Made by a program: the position numbers and the translations under genes. Below the pieces are notes generated by a model. It did no database searches. It was not told the DNA's origin and saw only the letters and a list, made by a program, of their open reading frames with translations. DNA of 64,000 nucleotides from Acidimicrobiaceae bacterium (lineage in GTDB: Bacteria > Actinomycetota > Acidimicrobiia > Acidimicrobiales > Acidimicrobiaceae): the NCBI GenBank assembly GCA_013044385.1, contig JABEUN010000081.1:27314-91313 (forward strand). Direction: 5' to 3'. The stretch's first letter is position 1. Every line of letters starts with the position of its first letter. Positions 33,365 through 43,974 of the stretch are shown here, one piece after another.

Positions 33365-34945
33365 CTATCCGGATGCTCCCTCCTGGGTCAAATCTGGCCC
33401 ATCGGACCGCGGAGCCACCGCCGAATCAGAGAGTCCATCAGCTTCAGGCACAATACTTAGGGTAGTCATGGTCTGATCGACGTGAAAAGGAGTACTAGCG
33501 GGTTCGGGATAATCGAGTCGGAAGTGAGAGCCACGCGACTCAGTCCTGGCAGCTGCGCCACGCAGCACACACTCTGCAAGCAGCGCTAGGTTGGCATTCT
33601 CAATCTCGAATCGGTTTTTGGAAGGGACCGATCCCATCCTCTTGATCTCGGCAAGTCCTCTTTCAAGATCGCTCCCAGTCCTGACCACTGAACAGGTCTC
33701 GGACATGATCGACTTAATCTCAGCTCTCCGGTCTGCAGCGATACCCATCGGTATGGGAAAATCCACAACGGGATCCGCAGATAGGTCGAGCTCTTTTACT
33801 GCCGCAGTGGCGCTACGGGCTCCCATCACAAGACCTTCCAGCAAAGAGTTAGAAGCGAGCCTGTTGGCGCCGTGCAAGCCAGTGCTGCCCACCTCGCCGG
33901 CCGCGAATAATCTCCTTACGGCTGTGTGACCATCACCGTCGGTCCTCAGGCCACCCATCTGATAGTGGACCGCAGGAGCCACGGGCACCAGATCCACAAA
34001 TGGATTGAGTCCGAGCGATAGCACTGATTCGTAGACCGTTGGAAAGTGATCGGCTAGCCCTTCGACGGGCCGCAGGTCGAGGTAGACGCCACCGGAGTTC
34101 ATGGCCTCCTCATAAACAGCCCGGGCAACAACGTCCCTAGGCGCCAACTCCCAGGACCTGTCGTACCTCCCCATAAATCGATCGCCATCTGAGTTCACAA
34201 GTATGGCTCCGTCACCCCTGCACGCTTCAGAGATGAGGGTTCCGTCTAATAAGGCGGTGGGATGGAACTGCTCGAGTTCAATATCTCTAAGAACGGCCCC
34301 GGCCCTAAGACCAAGCGCCACCCCATCGCCTGTCGCTTCGGTAGGGTTGGTTGTTACAGTGAAAAGCTGACCAGATCCGCCGGTAGCCAAGATGGTCGCG
34401 AGGGAGCGGACAAAGAGCAGTTCCCCACTTTCATCTATGGCGTAAGCACCCGTTACCCCCTCGTCGTCCACATGGAGACTGTAGACGAAGTGCCCCTCAA
34501 GGCTTTTGACCCTACCTCCAAGCTTGGAGTGTAGAAACTTGAGCAGCATCAGGCCACTTCGGTCGCCCCCGGCATGCATCACCCTTGGCTTGGAATGGCC
34601 ACCTTCGAGCGCCAGGCCAGGATCAAACTTCATGCCGAGATCGACCAGCAACCGCAGGTGGTCCAATGACTCCTCGAGGATCTCCGATGAGATACCTTTG
34701 TCGCTGAGTCCCCTACCTGCTTTCAAGGTATCCGAGAGGTGAGAAGCGATGTCTGCGTCACCATCAGGAAACGCTATGCCTCCTTGAGCCCAGGGCGTCG
34801 AGCCCGAAAGAAGCGCCCCTTTGGTAACCAAGAGCACGCTCGCACCGAGGTCCGACGCAGTCAGGGCCGCATATGCACCCGCAACTCCACTCCCGACAAT
34901 GAGGAGATCCGTCTCTACCACGGTGGCTCGCCCCATATCAATCAC
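33365..34945 (-). CDS. nadB: L-aspartate oxidase
   Basis: The 526-residue flavoprotein of the succinate dehydrogenase/fumarate reductase family oxidises aspartate to iminoaspartate, the first step of de novo NAD synthesis. Seen are the FAD fold 'IVGSGVAGAYAALTA', 'GSTPWAQGGIAF', 'ATGGSGQLFTVTTNP', 'HPTALLDG', 'YQMGGLRTD' and 'GEVGSTGLHGANRLASNSL'. The C-terminal helical domain is present in full. It is translationally coupled to nadA (ATGA overlap at 34942-34945), as expected for enzymes that hand over unstable iminoaspartate. Confidence 0.95.
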   Translation of the reverse strand: MIDMGRATVVETDLLIVGSGVAGAYAALTASDLGASVLLVTKGALLSGSTPWAQGGIAFPDGDADIASHLSDTLKAGRGLSDKGISSEILEESLDHLRLLVDLGMKFDPGLALEGGHSKPRVMHAGGDRSGLMLLKFLHSKLGGRVKSLEGHFVYSLHVDDEGVTGAYAIDESGELLFVRSLATILATGGSGQLFTVTTNPTEATGDGVALGLRAGAVLRDIELEQFHPTALLDGTLISEACRGDGAILVNSDGDRFMGRYDRSWELAPRDVVARAVYEEAMNSGGVYLDLRPVEGLADHFPTVYESVLSLGLNPFVDLVPVAPAVHYQMGGLRTDGDGHTAVRRLFAAGEVGSTGLHGANRLASNSLLEGLVMGARSATAAVKELDLSADPVVDFPIPMGIAADRRAEIKSIMSETCSVVRTGSDLERGLAEIKRMGSVPSKNRFEIENANLALLAECVLRGAAARTESRGSHFRLDYPEPASTPFHVDQTMTTLSIVPEADGLSDSAVAPRSDGPDLTQEGASG

Positions 34946-35871
34946 CCAACGAGGAGCATCGCATCAATTGCTCGTCTTGCCTTGGCCGCTGTCTCAGGGG
35001 CAACGGTCACCACATGTTTGGTTTCGAGCAGCGATGCATGGATCTTCTCCAGCGTTATCATCTTCATGTATTGACACACCGCTGTCTCTTTGACTGGGAA
35101 GAACGTCTTTCCACTTGCCATCTTGTTCAACCGATGAATTATGCCGACTTCGGTAGCAACCACAAACTCTGACTTCTCAGAGGACTGGGCAAATCGGACC
35201 ATTCCCTCAGTTGAGAGCATCTTCGCGTCGGGCTTGAGGAAGAGGCAGGAGCTACCGCAACTACATTCAGGATGGATCAGGAACTCTGCGTCGGGGTGGG
35301 CTGCAAGAGTCTCTTTGATCTCCTTGTCACCAATTCCCGCGTGGACATGGCACTCACCCATCCACACGTCCATCTTCATCCCCGTCTGCTTCTCGACGAA
35401 TGCCCCTAGAAACATGTCCGGTAGAAAGAAGATGGGTCTGTTGGGGTCAAGGCCCTTAACGATCTCGACGGCATTAGCGCTCGTCACGCAGACATCTGCT
35501 AGGGCCTTGACTTCAGCAGTGGTATTGACATAGGCCACCACTTGCCCATCTGGATGGTCGTCTCGCCATGCCTGGACATCCTTGGCGGTGATCGTGTCAG
35601 AAAGCGAACAGCCAGCCTCCTGATCCGGTATTAGTACCGTCTTGCTCGGATTCAGAATTGCTGCGGTCTCCGCCATGAAATAGACACCCGCGAACACTAT
35701 TATCTCCGCGTCGGTCGAAGCCGCAAGTCGCGAGAGTCCAAGCGAGTCGCCAACGAAGTCGGCTACATCCTGAACCTCAGGTCGCTCATAGGAGTGCGCA
35801 AGAATGATGGCATTGCGTTGCCTTTTGAGCCTGTCAATATCCTGCGCCAAATCCGGCACCGTCAAAGTCAT
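34942..35871 (-). CDS. nadA: Quinolinate synthase
   Basis: The 309-residue protein starts at ATG 35871; GTG 35880 is a second option. NadA condenses iminoaspartate with dihydroxyacetone phosphate using a [4Fe-4S] cluster. Ligand cysteines and family motifs are visible in 'AHSYERPEVQD', 'CVTSANA', 'WMGECHVHAG', 'HPECSCGSSC' and 'VCQYMKMITL'. An inverted repeat overlapping a possible -10 sequence lies 42-62 bases upstream. The gene is followed directly by nadB. Confidence 0.95.
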   Translation of the reverse strand: MTLTVPDLAQDIDRLKRQRNAIILAHSYERPEVQDVADFVGDSLGLSRLAASTDAEIIVFAGVYFMAETAAILNPSKTVLIPDQEAGCSLSDTITAKDVQAWRDDHPDGQVVAYVNTTAEVKALADVCVTSANAVEIVKGLDPNRPIFFLPDMFLGAFVEKQTGMKMDVWMGECHVHAGIGDKEIKETLAAHPDAEFLIHPECSCGSSCLFLKPDAKMLSTEGMVRFAQSSEKSEFVVATEVGIIHRLNKMASGKTFFPVKETAVCQYMKMITLEKIHASLLETKHVVTVAPETAAKARRAIDAMLLVG

Positions 35872-35912
35872 ATGATTCACTACCTACTACTGGTCTTACG
35901 AAACGCTCAGTA

Positions 35913-35933
35913 GCCCTATTTATAAGATAGGGC
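35913..35933. promoter_or_regulatory. Inverted repeat between nadC and nadA
   Basis: GCCCTAT (35913-35919) and ATAGGGC (35927-35933) form a perfect 7-base inverted repeat around TTATAAG. On the minus strand the centre reads TATAAA, a plausible -10 for nadBA, so the repeat may be an operator over the promoter. It could equally be a stem-loop ending an upstream transcript from nadC. Confidence 0.4.
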
Positions 35934-35994
35934 AGTGGCCGAACTATCGGACAATCCCAAACTCAGCAACCATAAAGTACAGGTAACCAAGCCT

Positions 35995-36843
35995 CTAGTT
36001 CACTATCGATATGTCAAGCGACACATCCAGCGCTGGCGACGAGTGGGTCAAAGCCCCCACCGAGATGAGGTCTACCCCACAGGCGGCAACCTCTCCGACT
36101 CGATCGAGAGACATGTTTCCGCTTGCCTCAACTGGAACCGATCCAGCTATCCGGAGCACAGCCTCTGTCATCTGTGAAGTCGTCATGTTGTCCAGCAGAA
36201 TCGCGCCCGCCCCACAAGAAAGTGCTTGGTCCAACTCCGCCATCGTATTAACCTCAACTTCGATCACCAAGGTGTGCGGAGCAGCAGCCCTCGCCCGGGT
36301 TACTGCGTTCACCACTCCCCCGGCCGCAGCAATATGGTTGTCCTTGATCAACACACCGTCAAACAGTCCGAATCGGTGATTTTGGCCGCCTCCGACCCTT
36401 ACTGCATACTTCTCTAGATACCGCAGTCCAGGGGTCGTCTTCCGTGTATCGAGGATCTTTGCCTTGGTTCCCTCTGTCTTTTTAACGAACTCCGCTGTCT
36501 TGGTTGCGATACCAGAGAGTCTCTGAATCAGATTCAGTGCGAGCCTTTCCGCGGTCAGAACCGAGGATAGGTGACCAGATACAGTTGCAACAACCGATCC
36601 AACGACAACCTTCGAGCCGTCTGGATACAACTCTTTGAACTCGAGGCGGGAATCCACCGCTCTGAAAACCTCTGCCGCCGCCGGAAGTCCAGCAACAACT
36701 CCGGCCTGCTTAAAGATCAGCTCTGCCCTTCCGACCAGTTCACTATCGATGGTCAACCTGGTTGTCACGTCGCCGAAGCCAACGTCTTCCCCAAGCCAAC
36801 GCTCGACGTCAAGTCTGAGCAAGTTTGGATCGATTCCCTGCAT
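35995..36843 (-). CDS. nadC: Nicotinate-nucleotide pyrophosphorylase (quinolinate phosphoribosyltransferase)
   Basis: The 282-residue enzyme converts quinolinate and PRPP to nicotinate mononucleotide. Signature segments are 'EDVGFGDVTT', 'LNLIQRLSGIAT', 'ILDTRKTTPGLR', 'KYAVRVGGGQNHRFGLFD', 'LIKDNHIAAAGG', 'IEVEV' and 'LLDNMT'. It sits upstream of nadA and nadB in the same direction but is separated by 123 bases that contain an inverted repeat, so it may have its own control. Confidence 0.95.
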   Translation of the reverse strand: MQGIDPNLLRLDVERWLGEDVGFGDVTTRLTIDSELVGRAELIFKQAGVVAGLPAAAEVFRAVDSRLEFKELYPDGSKVVVGSVVATVSGHLSSVLTAERLALNLIQRLSGIATKTAEFVKKTEGTKAKILDTRKTTPGLRYLEKYAVRVGGGQNHRFGLFDGVLIKDNHIAAAGGVVNAVTRARAAAPHTLVIEVEVNTMAELDQALSCGAGAILLDNMTTSQMTEAVLRIAGSVPVEASGNMSLDRVGEVAACGVDLISVGALTHSSPALDVSLDISIVN

Positions 36844-36952
36844 TTATTGTGTTCGAACTCCTCGAATGAATAAGCGAGAGGAGCCGCGGCATCGATGTCT
36901 GCAACAGCTTCACTCGAAACAGGATCCCAATCTAGTCAGCGGTACCACTGGA

Positions 36953-37708
36953 CTATCCGATGAGCCTGTCTGCCGCCTCGAACAACTCCCGCTCAGCCAT
37001 CTCTCGGCCGGTCACATCACGTACATACGCGGCAACTACTCTGGTCGCCTCCTCAACGTCCCACACGTCAACATCTTTGGCACGGCGGATTCTGCCTAAT
37101 GCCTTCAGCGCATACTCAAGAGGAAGCTTCTTGTTCTGTATCGAGGCGATCACCGAGTGGTAGAAGCCGGGGTCTCCCTCAATTCCACTTAGTAGCTGCA
37201 CATTTGCGGGATTTATGGTCGCTGGCAGTGGCCCGACGGCGGGCAACAGTTCCACCTGCTCCACCTGGTTCCAGATTACATCAGGCACTTCCTGGTCAGA
37301 GAAGGCGGTGAGCCAGGCTACCGGCGCGGCCAGCTCAACCACCTGCGCCATGTCTGAGTGCGATAGCGTCTCTGCCCGCACCGGCACGGCTTTGACGTCG
37401 ATCACCTTTTCGAAGTGAATGAGTGGCAGGTTGGGGTTGGTCGCCAGCGAGCGCCACTGCGTAGGACCCAGATCCACCCTCTCGATTGCCATGTTAATGA
37501 GATCCTCTGTTAGGACCTCGCTCGCAAGAAGCTCGGATGGAAACTCATTCGCTTCCTTCCTGCTGCCATACCATCTGGCATCGGCGGCTACCTCGACTCT
37601 TCCAGTTAACCAAGGTGGTGCATGGTGCAAGTCGCAGTCGTAAAAAGGAGGAGCCGCTGGGAGATCGCAGTCTCCCCCCCAGAAATAGTTGCACGGTTTA
37701 GGATCCAT
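36953..37708 (-). CDS. Unrecognised protein with N-terminal Cys/His motif (paralogue A)
   Basis: The protein has 251 residues from ATG 37708 (GGGA eight bases upstream; GTG 37714 also possible). Its first 35 residues contain C-x7-C-x10-C-x2-H-H ('CNYFWGGDC' then 'YDCDLHHAP'), which looks like a metal or cluster site. The rest is helical with repeated valine- and leucine-rich stretches ('FEKVIDVKAVPVRAETL', 'VAWLTAFSD', 'LLSGIEGDPGFYHSVIASIQ'). The next gene encodes a clear paralogue. I do not recognise the family. Its place is between nadC and cbbX; a role linked to carbon fixation is only suggested by position. Confidence 0.75.
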   Translation of the reverse strand: MDPKPCNYFWGGDCDLPAAPPFYDCDLHHAPPWLTGRVEVAADARWYGSRKEANEFPSELLASEVLTEDLINMAIERVDLGPTQWRSLATNPNLPLIHFEKVIDVKAVPVRAETLSHSDMAQVVELAAPVAWLTAFSDQEVPDVIWNQVEQVELLPAVGPLPATINPANVQLLSGIEGDPGFYHSVIASIQNKKLPLEYALKALGRIRRAKDVDVWDVEEATRVVAAYVRDVTGREMAERELFEAADRLIG

Positions 37709-37806
37709 GGTCACGTTCCCGGATAAGTAGTCAGAATCATCTACTTAACATCGACAAGCTTTCAAAATACCCTGAGCCCTACAGCAATTAATTGGCCGCG
37801 ACTGTA

Positions 37807-38508
37807 TCAATATTTGGGATTCAATTCCGCCACGTAATCACTAACCAACCTCGTGGCCTCTGCTATATCCCATGTATCTACTTCGCTCGACTCCCTCAAT
37901 CCGACCAAAGCCCTAAAGGCTAACTCCACCGGAGCGCGATTTTTTTGAATAGCCCTTATTAGCGAGTGATGAAACCCAGGATCGCCCCTGAGGTCACAAA
38001 GGAGCCTCAGGTTATCCGGGTTCACTGTGCCGGGCACCGGTCCAATCACCATGTGGAGGACCTCTGAACAGATCTGTCGCCAGAGCTCTTCAGGCACATT
38101 CTTGTCAGAATAGGCCGACAACCAGGCAACGGGGGGTGCAGTTTCACGCAAGTCAATCATCTCGGGTTCGGTCAGCTTCTCCGCTCGCTTTGGAACAGAC
38201 TTGACCTCCAAAACCTTTTCGAAAAGGTCCATCGGCAGGTTTGGACTCTTAGCGAGAGATTTGAGCAATTTCACTTTTAGTTCTAGATGCGAGACTGCGT
38301 TAGCAATCATCTCCTCGGTGACCATGGGGTCCTCGAGAATCTCCTCAGGAAAGTCGATCTCCTCTTGGACCTTCGCCTCCCAATGCGAGCCTCCGCCTGA
38401 CTTGCCATGCCCGCTGAACCAGCTGGGCGCGTGGTGTTCAGCACAGTCATAGCTAGGCGAGGATACGAGGAGTCGACAATCACCACCCCAGTAGCGGCTA
38501 CAGATCAT
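37807..38508 (-). CDS. Unrecognised protein with N-terminal Cys/His motif (paralogue B)
   Basis: The protein has 233 residues from ATG 38508 (TTG 38526 in the same frame). It aligns end to end by eye with paralogue A: the same C-x7-C-x10-C-x2-H-H ('CSRYWGGDC', 'YDCAEHHAPSWF'), 'LFEKVLEVKSVPKRAEKL', 'PPVAWLSAYSDKNVP', 'VNPDNLRLLCDLRGDPGFHHS' and 'VDTWDIAEATRLV'. Divergence is substantial, so the duplication is old. About 98 bases separate the two genes, and they probably share a transcript. The 293 bases upstream hold two palindromes and no gene. Confidence 0.75.
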   Translation of the reverse strand: MICSRYWGGDCRLLVSSPSYDCAEHHAPSWFSGHGKSGGGSHWEAKVQEEIDFPEEILEDPMVTEEMIANAVSHLELKVKLLKSLAKSPNLPMDLFEKVLEVKSVPKRAEKLTEPEMIDLRETAPPVAWLSAYSDKNVPEELWRQICSEVLHMVIGPVPGTVNPDNLRLLCDLRGDPGFHHSLIRAIQKNRAPVELAFRALVGLRESSEVDTWDIAEATRLVSDYVAELNPKY

Positions 38509-38683
38509 TTCCGACCAATGAGGCAATTCGAATCTTTTCGTACTTGATCAATACATCCACCGTCTGCAGTGTCAACAGACCAAGCAGACAGCCCATCTCG
38601 AACATCTATCGGAAGTTCCAAAGATCAACTGAACAATCACTACAGTACGGATCGAACAAGTCTATTTACACACCTCCGCCACT

Positions 38684-38699
38684 TTCAACACATGTTGAA
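38684..38699. promoter_or_regulatory. Palindrome upstream of the Cys/His paralogues
   Basis: TTCAACA-CA-TGTTGAA is an inverted repeat with 7-base arms and a 2-base spacer in an AT-rich stretch about 175 bases upstream of paralogue B. This is an operator-like arrangement; the binding protein is unknown. Confidence 0.35.
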
Positions 38700-38758
38700 G
38701 TTAATCAACAAAGCTAGTCGCGATGAATAGTCAAGGAGTGGCATTATGGATACGGAGT

Positions 38759-38774
38759 GGTCAGACGTCTGACC
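38759..38774. other. Perfect 16-base palindrome downstream of cbbX
   Basis: GGTCAGACGTCTGACC is fully self-complementary and lies 27 bases beyond the cbbX stop codon. As RNA it could fold as a 6-base stem with an ACGT loop; no T-run follows, so it may be a protein-binding site or a weak transcript end. Confidence 0.4.
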
Positions 38775-38801
38775 CGAGATCAAAATGGGCGTGGCCCCAG
38801 C

Positions 38802-39818
38802 TCAGGCCCCAGCTTCGTCGACCCTGCCGAAGACTCGACTTGCCCTGATGTCGAGTTCGTCAATTCTCATTAGATCCGACTTCGTCAACACCGTCTTTTC
38901 CGAGTTGAGGAGTCGGCTTGCCTGTCGGAGTCGAGATCGCTCGAGGGCATTTCGAACACTCCTTGCATTGGCAAAGTGTGGACGCTCCCGACGCAGGGTG
39001 AGATACTCTGCAAATGCAATTCGAGCATCGTCGTCTAAGTAGTAGCCCTGCTCATTCAGGATCAGCTCCGCGATCCTCTCTAGCTCTGCATCGGAGTAGT
39101 CGGGAAAATCGATATGGTGTGCAATTCTAGAATTCATACCGGGATTCGATTGGAAAAAGGTCTCCATCCGGTCACGATATCCCGCAACGATCACCACGAG
39201 GTCGTCACGTTCATTCTCCATCACCTGAAGAAGTATCTCGATGGTCTCTTGGCCATAATCGCGTTCATTCTCTGGTCGATACAGGTAGTAGGCCTCATCT
39301 ATGAATAGAACTCCACCCATCGCCCGTTTCAGCACCTCACGGGTCTTCGGTGCAGTGTGTCCTATGTACTGTCCGACCAGGTCGTCACGAGTCACCGCAA
39401 CTAGGTGACCTTTACGCAGGTATCCCAGGTGATGAAGTAGCTCGGCCATGCGTAACGCCACTGTCGTCTTTCCCGTACCAGGACTGCCCGTAAATGACAT
39501 GTGCAGGTTCGGCCGAGATGATCCAAGGCCGAACCTGCGTCTCATTTTGTCCACAAGCAGCAAGGAGGCTATATCTGCGATCCTTGACTTGACGGGTAGA
39601 AGCCCCACCAACTCCGAATCGAGTCGAGCCAGCACTTCCACGACCTTTGAGTCACTCCGCTCCAAAGAGAGGTCAATGACATCGTCTTCGGCTAGTTCGG
39701 ACTCGGCAGAGTCGATCGATGTCGAACCTGCATCAGCAGCGGGGATGTTCTCCGTCCCTGATGAGCGGGGTGGCCTCAGAGAGAACTGCCTCGGGCCGCC
39801 TTCGCTGCTTTCTGCCAT
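38802..39818 (-). CDS. cbbX: CbbX, red-type RubisCO activase
   Basis: The 338-residue AAA+ ATPase has Walker A 'GSPGTGKT' (111-118), Walker B '[10 protein letters not shown]' (170-179), the pore-loop region '[10 protein letters not shown]' and sensor segment '[15 protein letters not shown]'. CbbX removes inhibitory sugar phosphates from form IC/ID RubisCO by pulling on the large-subunit C-terminus. The first 50 residues are a low-complexity Ser/Glu/Asp-rich extension not needed for the core fold. It is the last gene of cbbL-cbbS-cbbX, ten bases after cbbS. Confidence 0.95.
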   Translation of the reverse strand: MAESSEGGPRQFSLRPPRSSGTENIPAADAGSTSIDSAESELAEDDVIDLSLERSDSKVVEVLARLDSELVGLLPVKSRIADIASLLLVDKMRRRFGLGSSRPNLHMSFTGSPGTGKTTVALRMAELLHHLGYLRKGHLVAVTRDDLVGQYIGHTAPKTREVLKRAMGGVLFIDEAYYLYRPENERDYGQETIEILLQVMENERDDLVVIVAGYRDRMETFFQSNPGMNSRIAHHIDFPDYSDAELERIAELILNEQGYYLDDDARIAFAEYLTLRRERPHFANARSVRNALERSRLRQASRLLNSEKTVLTKSDLMRIDELDIRASRVFGRVDEAGA

Positions 39819-39828
39819 TCAGCTTCTC

Positions 39829-40251
39829 CTAGCCTTGATAACGCTGACCCACAGGAGCGTCAGCCGAGTAGGCACGAATCTGGTACCTGACCTGCCTATC
39901 CGACAATTCAGTCCTATCGAGTCTGAAGCCTGGCTCCGACTCGGGACGATTCACTATGAACGATAAAGCCGTCGTCTGCCGCCCATAGGAGGCGTCGTAT
40001 GCATTCAGTCTCACATAGTGCTGTGGGTAGGTCTTCTTGCACTCGGCAAGTTCCGCCATCACCGCTGCAGCATCTTGAAGTTCGAACATAGGCAGACCCC
40101 ACATCTCCCAGTAGGTGTTACGAGGGTGTGGGTCGTCAGTTACTTCAATAGCTATCGACCATCCATTGGATAAGACATATTCGATCTGTGCCCGGACCTC
40201 TTCATCGGTCAGTTCGGGAAGGAAGGAGAACGCTCCTTGGGTGACTCTCAT
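39829..40251 (-). CDS. cbbS: RubisCO small subunit, red type
   Basis: The 140-residue subunit begins '[16 protein letters not shown]' and contains '[25 protein letters not shown]' in two adjacent blocks; both are typical of form IC small subunits. The C-terminal extension ('[14 protein letters not shown]') is the hairpin that fills the central channel in red-type RubisCO. It lies 77 bases after cbbL and ten before cbbX, in keeping with a CbbX-dependent enzyme. Confidence 0.96.
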   Translation of the reverse strand: MRVTQGAFSFLPELTDEEVRAQIEYVLSNGWSIAIEVTDDPHPRNTYWEMWGLPMFELQDAAAVMAELAECKKTYPQHYVRLNAYDASYGRQTTALSFIVNRPESEPGFRLDRTELSDRQVRYQIRAYSADAPVGQRYQG

Positions 40252-40328
40252 CTAACTCCAGTCTCTCTTTTCAATTGAAATCCGTAGTTCCGACCAATTC
40301 GAAACCGACCAATAAATGCTCTCCTTGA

Positions 40329-41921
<1,593 letters not shown>

Positions 41922-42887
41922 ATGACTTCCGGCCAGCTGAAAACGCTTATAGCCGTGGTGGATGCAGGATCTATAAAAGGTGCAGCCCAGAAGCTCGTAG
42001 TGACCCAGGCAGCGGTCTCGTCCGCTATCGCTGGGCTCCAAGACGATCTCGGGGTCCGTCTATTCGACAGGGATGGGCGAGGAATCCGAGTCAATCCAGC
42101 CGGGCTGCGCCTATACGGCTACGCACAGACGATACTTGGCCTGATTGAGGAGGCAAAAGAGGCGACCCTCGCCGAGGCCGAACCGGATAGGGCGATCCTA
42201 AGACTGGCAGCTGTAACAACCGCAGGCGAGGTACTGGTTCCGATCTGGCTCCGGGACTACTTGGTAGAACATCCGACGCTGAGGGTAAATCTCGAGGTCG
42301 GCAACAGGGAGAGGGTATTCGAACTCCTGACGTCCCATCGTGTCGATCTGGTGGTGGGCGGACGTCCGCCAAACAGGGGGGGCATGGTATCGCTAGCTCG
42401 ACGACCTCACGAACTAGTTCTCATCTGTGACGCCCAACACCTGAATCAAGTTGACCAAATAACCAGGGAGGTTGATTCCGACCCAGGAGCAGTACGGGAT
42501 TGGCTCGACTCCGTCACCTGGCTCATAAGAGAGCACGGATCCGGAACCCGCGAGACCGCAGAAGAACTGATGGCGGCTCTCGGTATAACTCCGAAGCAGT
42601 TGACAATTGGCTCCAATGGCGCCATAGTCGATGCAACCGAGGTGGGCCTCGGCATCGCTCTCGTGTCAAAAGATGCCGTCCGGAGGCAGATCCGAGAGGG
42701 ATCGCTCGGCTACATCGAGGTTGCGCCACTGCCTCTGGTGAGAGATTGGCACCTCATCGCAAGGGACACTGAGGAGTTGCCACCTCCCATGCAACTATTC
42801 CTGGACTATCTCGTCGAGTCGGGTCAAGTGTCAATCACCCCACAGCTCCCCCGCTCGGTGGAGCAGACTCACGCTTTGGATTATTAG
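41922..42887 (+). CDS. cbbR: CbbR-like LysR-family transcriptional regulator
   Basis: The 321-residue protein has the winged helix-turn-helix at residues about 5-60 ('LKTLIAVVDAGSIKGAAQKL', 'VTQAAVSSAIAGLQ'), followed by a two-lobed effector domain with 'RILRLAAV'-like and 'LEVGNRERVFELL' segments typical of CbbR. It is transcribed away from cbbL with a shared control region. It would activate cbb genes in response to metabolites such as RuBP or NADPH, as known for CbbR. The class I aldolase follows 66 bases downstream. Confidence 0.92.
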   Translation: MTSGQLKTLIAVVDAGSIKGAAQKLVVTQAAVSSAIAGLQDDLGVRLFDRDGRGIRVNPAGLRLYGYAQTILGLIEEAKEATLAEAEPDRAILRLAAVTTAGEVLVPIWLRDYLVEHPTLRVNLEVGNRERVFELLTSHRVDLVVGGRPPNRGGMVSLARRPHELVLICDAQHLNQVDQITREVDSDPGAVRDWLDSVTWLIREHGSGTRETAEELMAALGITPKQLTIGSNGAIVDATEVGLGIALVSKDAVRRQIREGSLGYIEVAPLPLVRDWHLIARDTEELPPPMQLFLDYLVESGQVSITPQLPRSVEQTHALDY

Positions 42888-42953
42888 CCTGCAGTCAAGT
42901 GGGAGTCGCACACCTCAAGAGTGCTAGGTCTTTTCGCAGGGAGGTCGGAACAG

Positions 42954-43961
42954 ATGAATAGCGAATTTCAAGCGGAACTAGTCGAGACAGCACAGAGGTT
43001 GGTTTCGCCGGGCAAGGGAATCCTTGCAGCAGACGAGAGCAGTCCAACGCTGACCAAGAGGTTCGAGAAGCTCTCAATCGTGTCCAACGAAGAGAGTCGC
43101 CGCAACTGGCGTGAGATGCTCTTTTCTGCCCCGGGCTTGTCGAACTGGATCAGCGGGACCATTCTTTACGATGAAACGATCCGACAGAGCGTCTCCGGAG
43201 GACGCCCCTTTGCCGAGTTCCTCAGCGATCACCAGATCATCACCGGCATTAAAGTGGACACCGGAGCCAAGCCCTTGGCCGGACACCCCGGCGAGACCGT
43301 CACAGAGGGACTCGATGGGCTGACCCAAAGGGTGGACGAGTACTACCAGATGGGTGCCAGATTCGCCAAGTGGCGGGCCGTCATACATATCGGTGATGGA
43401 CTTCCGACGACTGGTTGCATCGAGGCAAACGCCCACGCCTTGGCTCGTTACGCCAAGATATGTCAGATGGGCGGATTGGTACCAATCGTCGAACCGGAAG
43501 TACTTATGGACGGAGACCACTCGATGGAGATGTGCTACGCCGCTACCGAGAGGACACTTCAGTCAACTTTTTCCGCGCTCAGGAATCAGAGGGTCCTACT
43601 TGAGGCGATGATACTCAAGCCTTCGATGGTGCTTCCCGCCGCAGACTCGCCTAGCCAGGCGTCTGTCACCGAGGTCGCCCAGCAGAGCGTAACTTGCTAC
43701 CTGAGGAATGTACCCGCCTCCGTCGCGGGAATAGCGCTCTTGTCGGGCGGGCAGCCGGAGGACGTAGCCACTGCCCATCTAGCGGCTATGAACGGGCTGC
43801 TTCGTCTCCCATGGCCTATCACGTTCTCGTTTGGACGAGCTCTCCAGGACGGACCGATGAGAATCTGGAAGGGCCAAGCGGCAAATTCAGACGCAGCCCA
43901 GAAAGCTCTCATCCAGTTATCTGAGGCTAACTCAACAGCAAGCGTTCCGAATCTGGACTAG
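42954..43961 (+). CDS. Class I fructose-bisphosphate aldolase
   Basis: The protein has 335 residues from ATG 42954 (GGGAGG about ten bases upstream). It is the animal/plant-type Schiff-base aldolase: 'GILAADESSPTLTKRFE', 'FAKWRAVIHIGDGLP', 'VPIVEPEVLMDGDH' and the active-site lysine in 'EAMILKPSMVLP', ending 'WPITFSFGRALQ'. In the Calvin cycle it makes fructose 1,6-bisphosphate and sedoheptulose 1,7-bisphosphate, the substrates of the GlpX domain encoded at 46714-49686. Class I enzymes of this type are uncommon in actinobacteria compared with class II. Confidence 0.95.
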   Translation: MNSEFQAELVETAQRLVSPGKGILAADESSPTLTKRFEKLSIVSNEESRRNWREMLFSAPGLSNWISGTILYDETIRQSVSGGRPFAEFLSDHQIITGIKVDTGAKPLAGHPGETVTEGLDGLTQRVDEYYQMGARFAKWRAVIHIGDGLPTTGCIEANAHALARYAKICQMGGLVPIVEPEVLMDGDHSMEMCYAATERTLQSTFSALRNQRVLLEAMILKPSMVLPAADSPSQASVTEVAQQSVTCYLRNVPASVAGIALLSGGQPEDVATAHLAAMNGLLRLPWPITFSFGRALQDGPMRIWKGQAANSDAAQKALIQLSEANSTASVPNLD

Positions 43962-43974
43962 GCGGAACTTGCGA

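Noticed and set aside
38213..38228. Perfect palindrome ACCTTTTCGAAAAGGT
   Set aside because: It lies inside the coding sequence of Cys/His paralogue B and encodes part of a conserved Leu-Phe-Glu-Lys segment, so it is explained by codon use.
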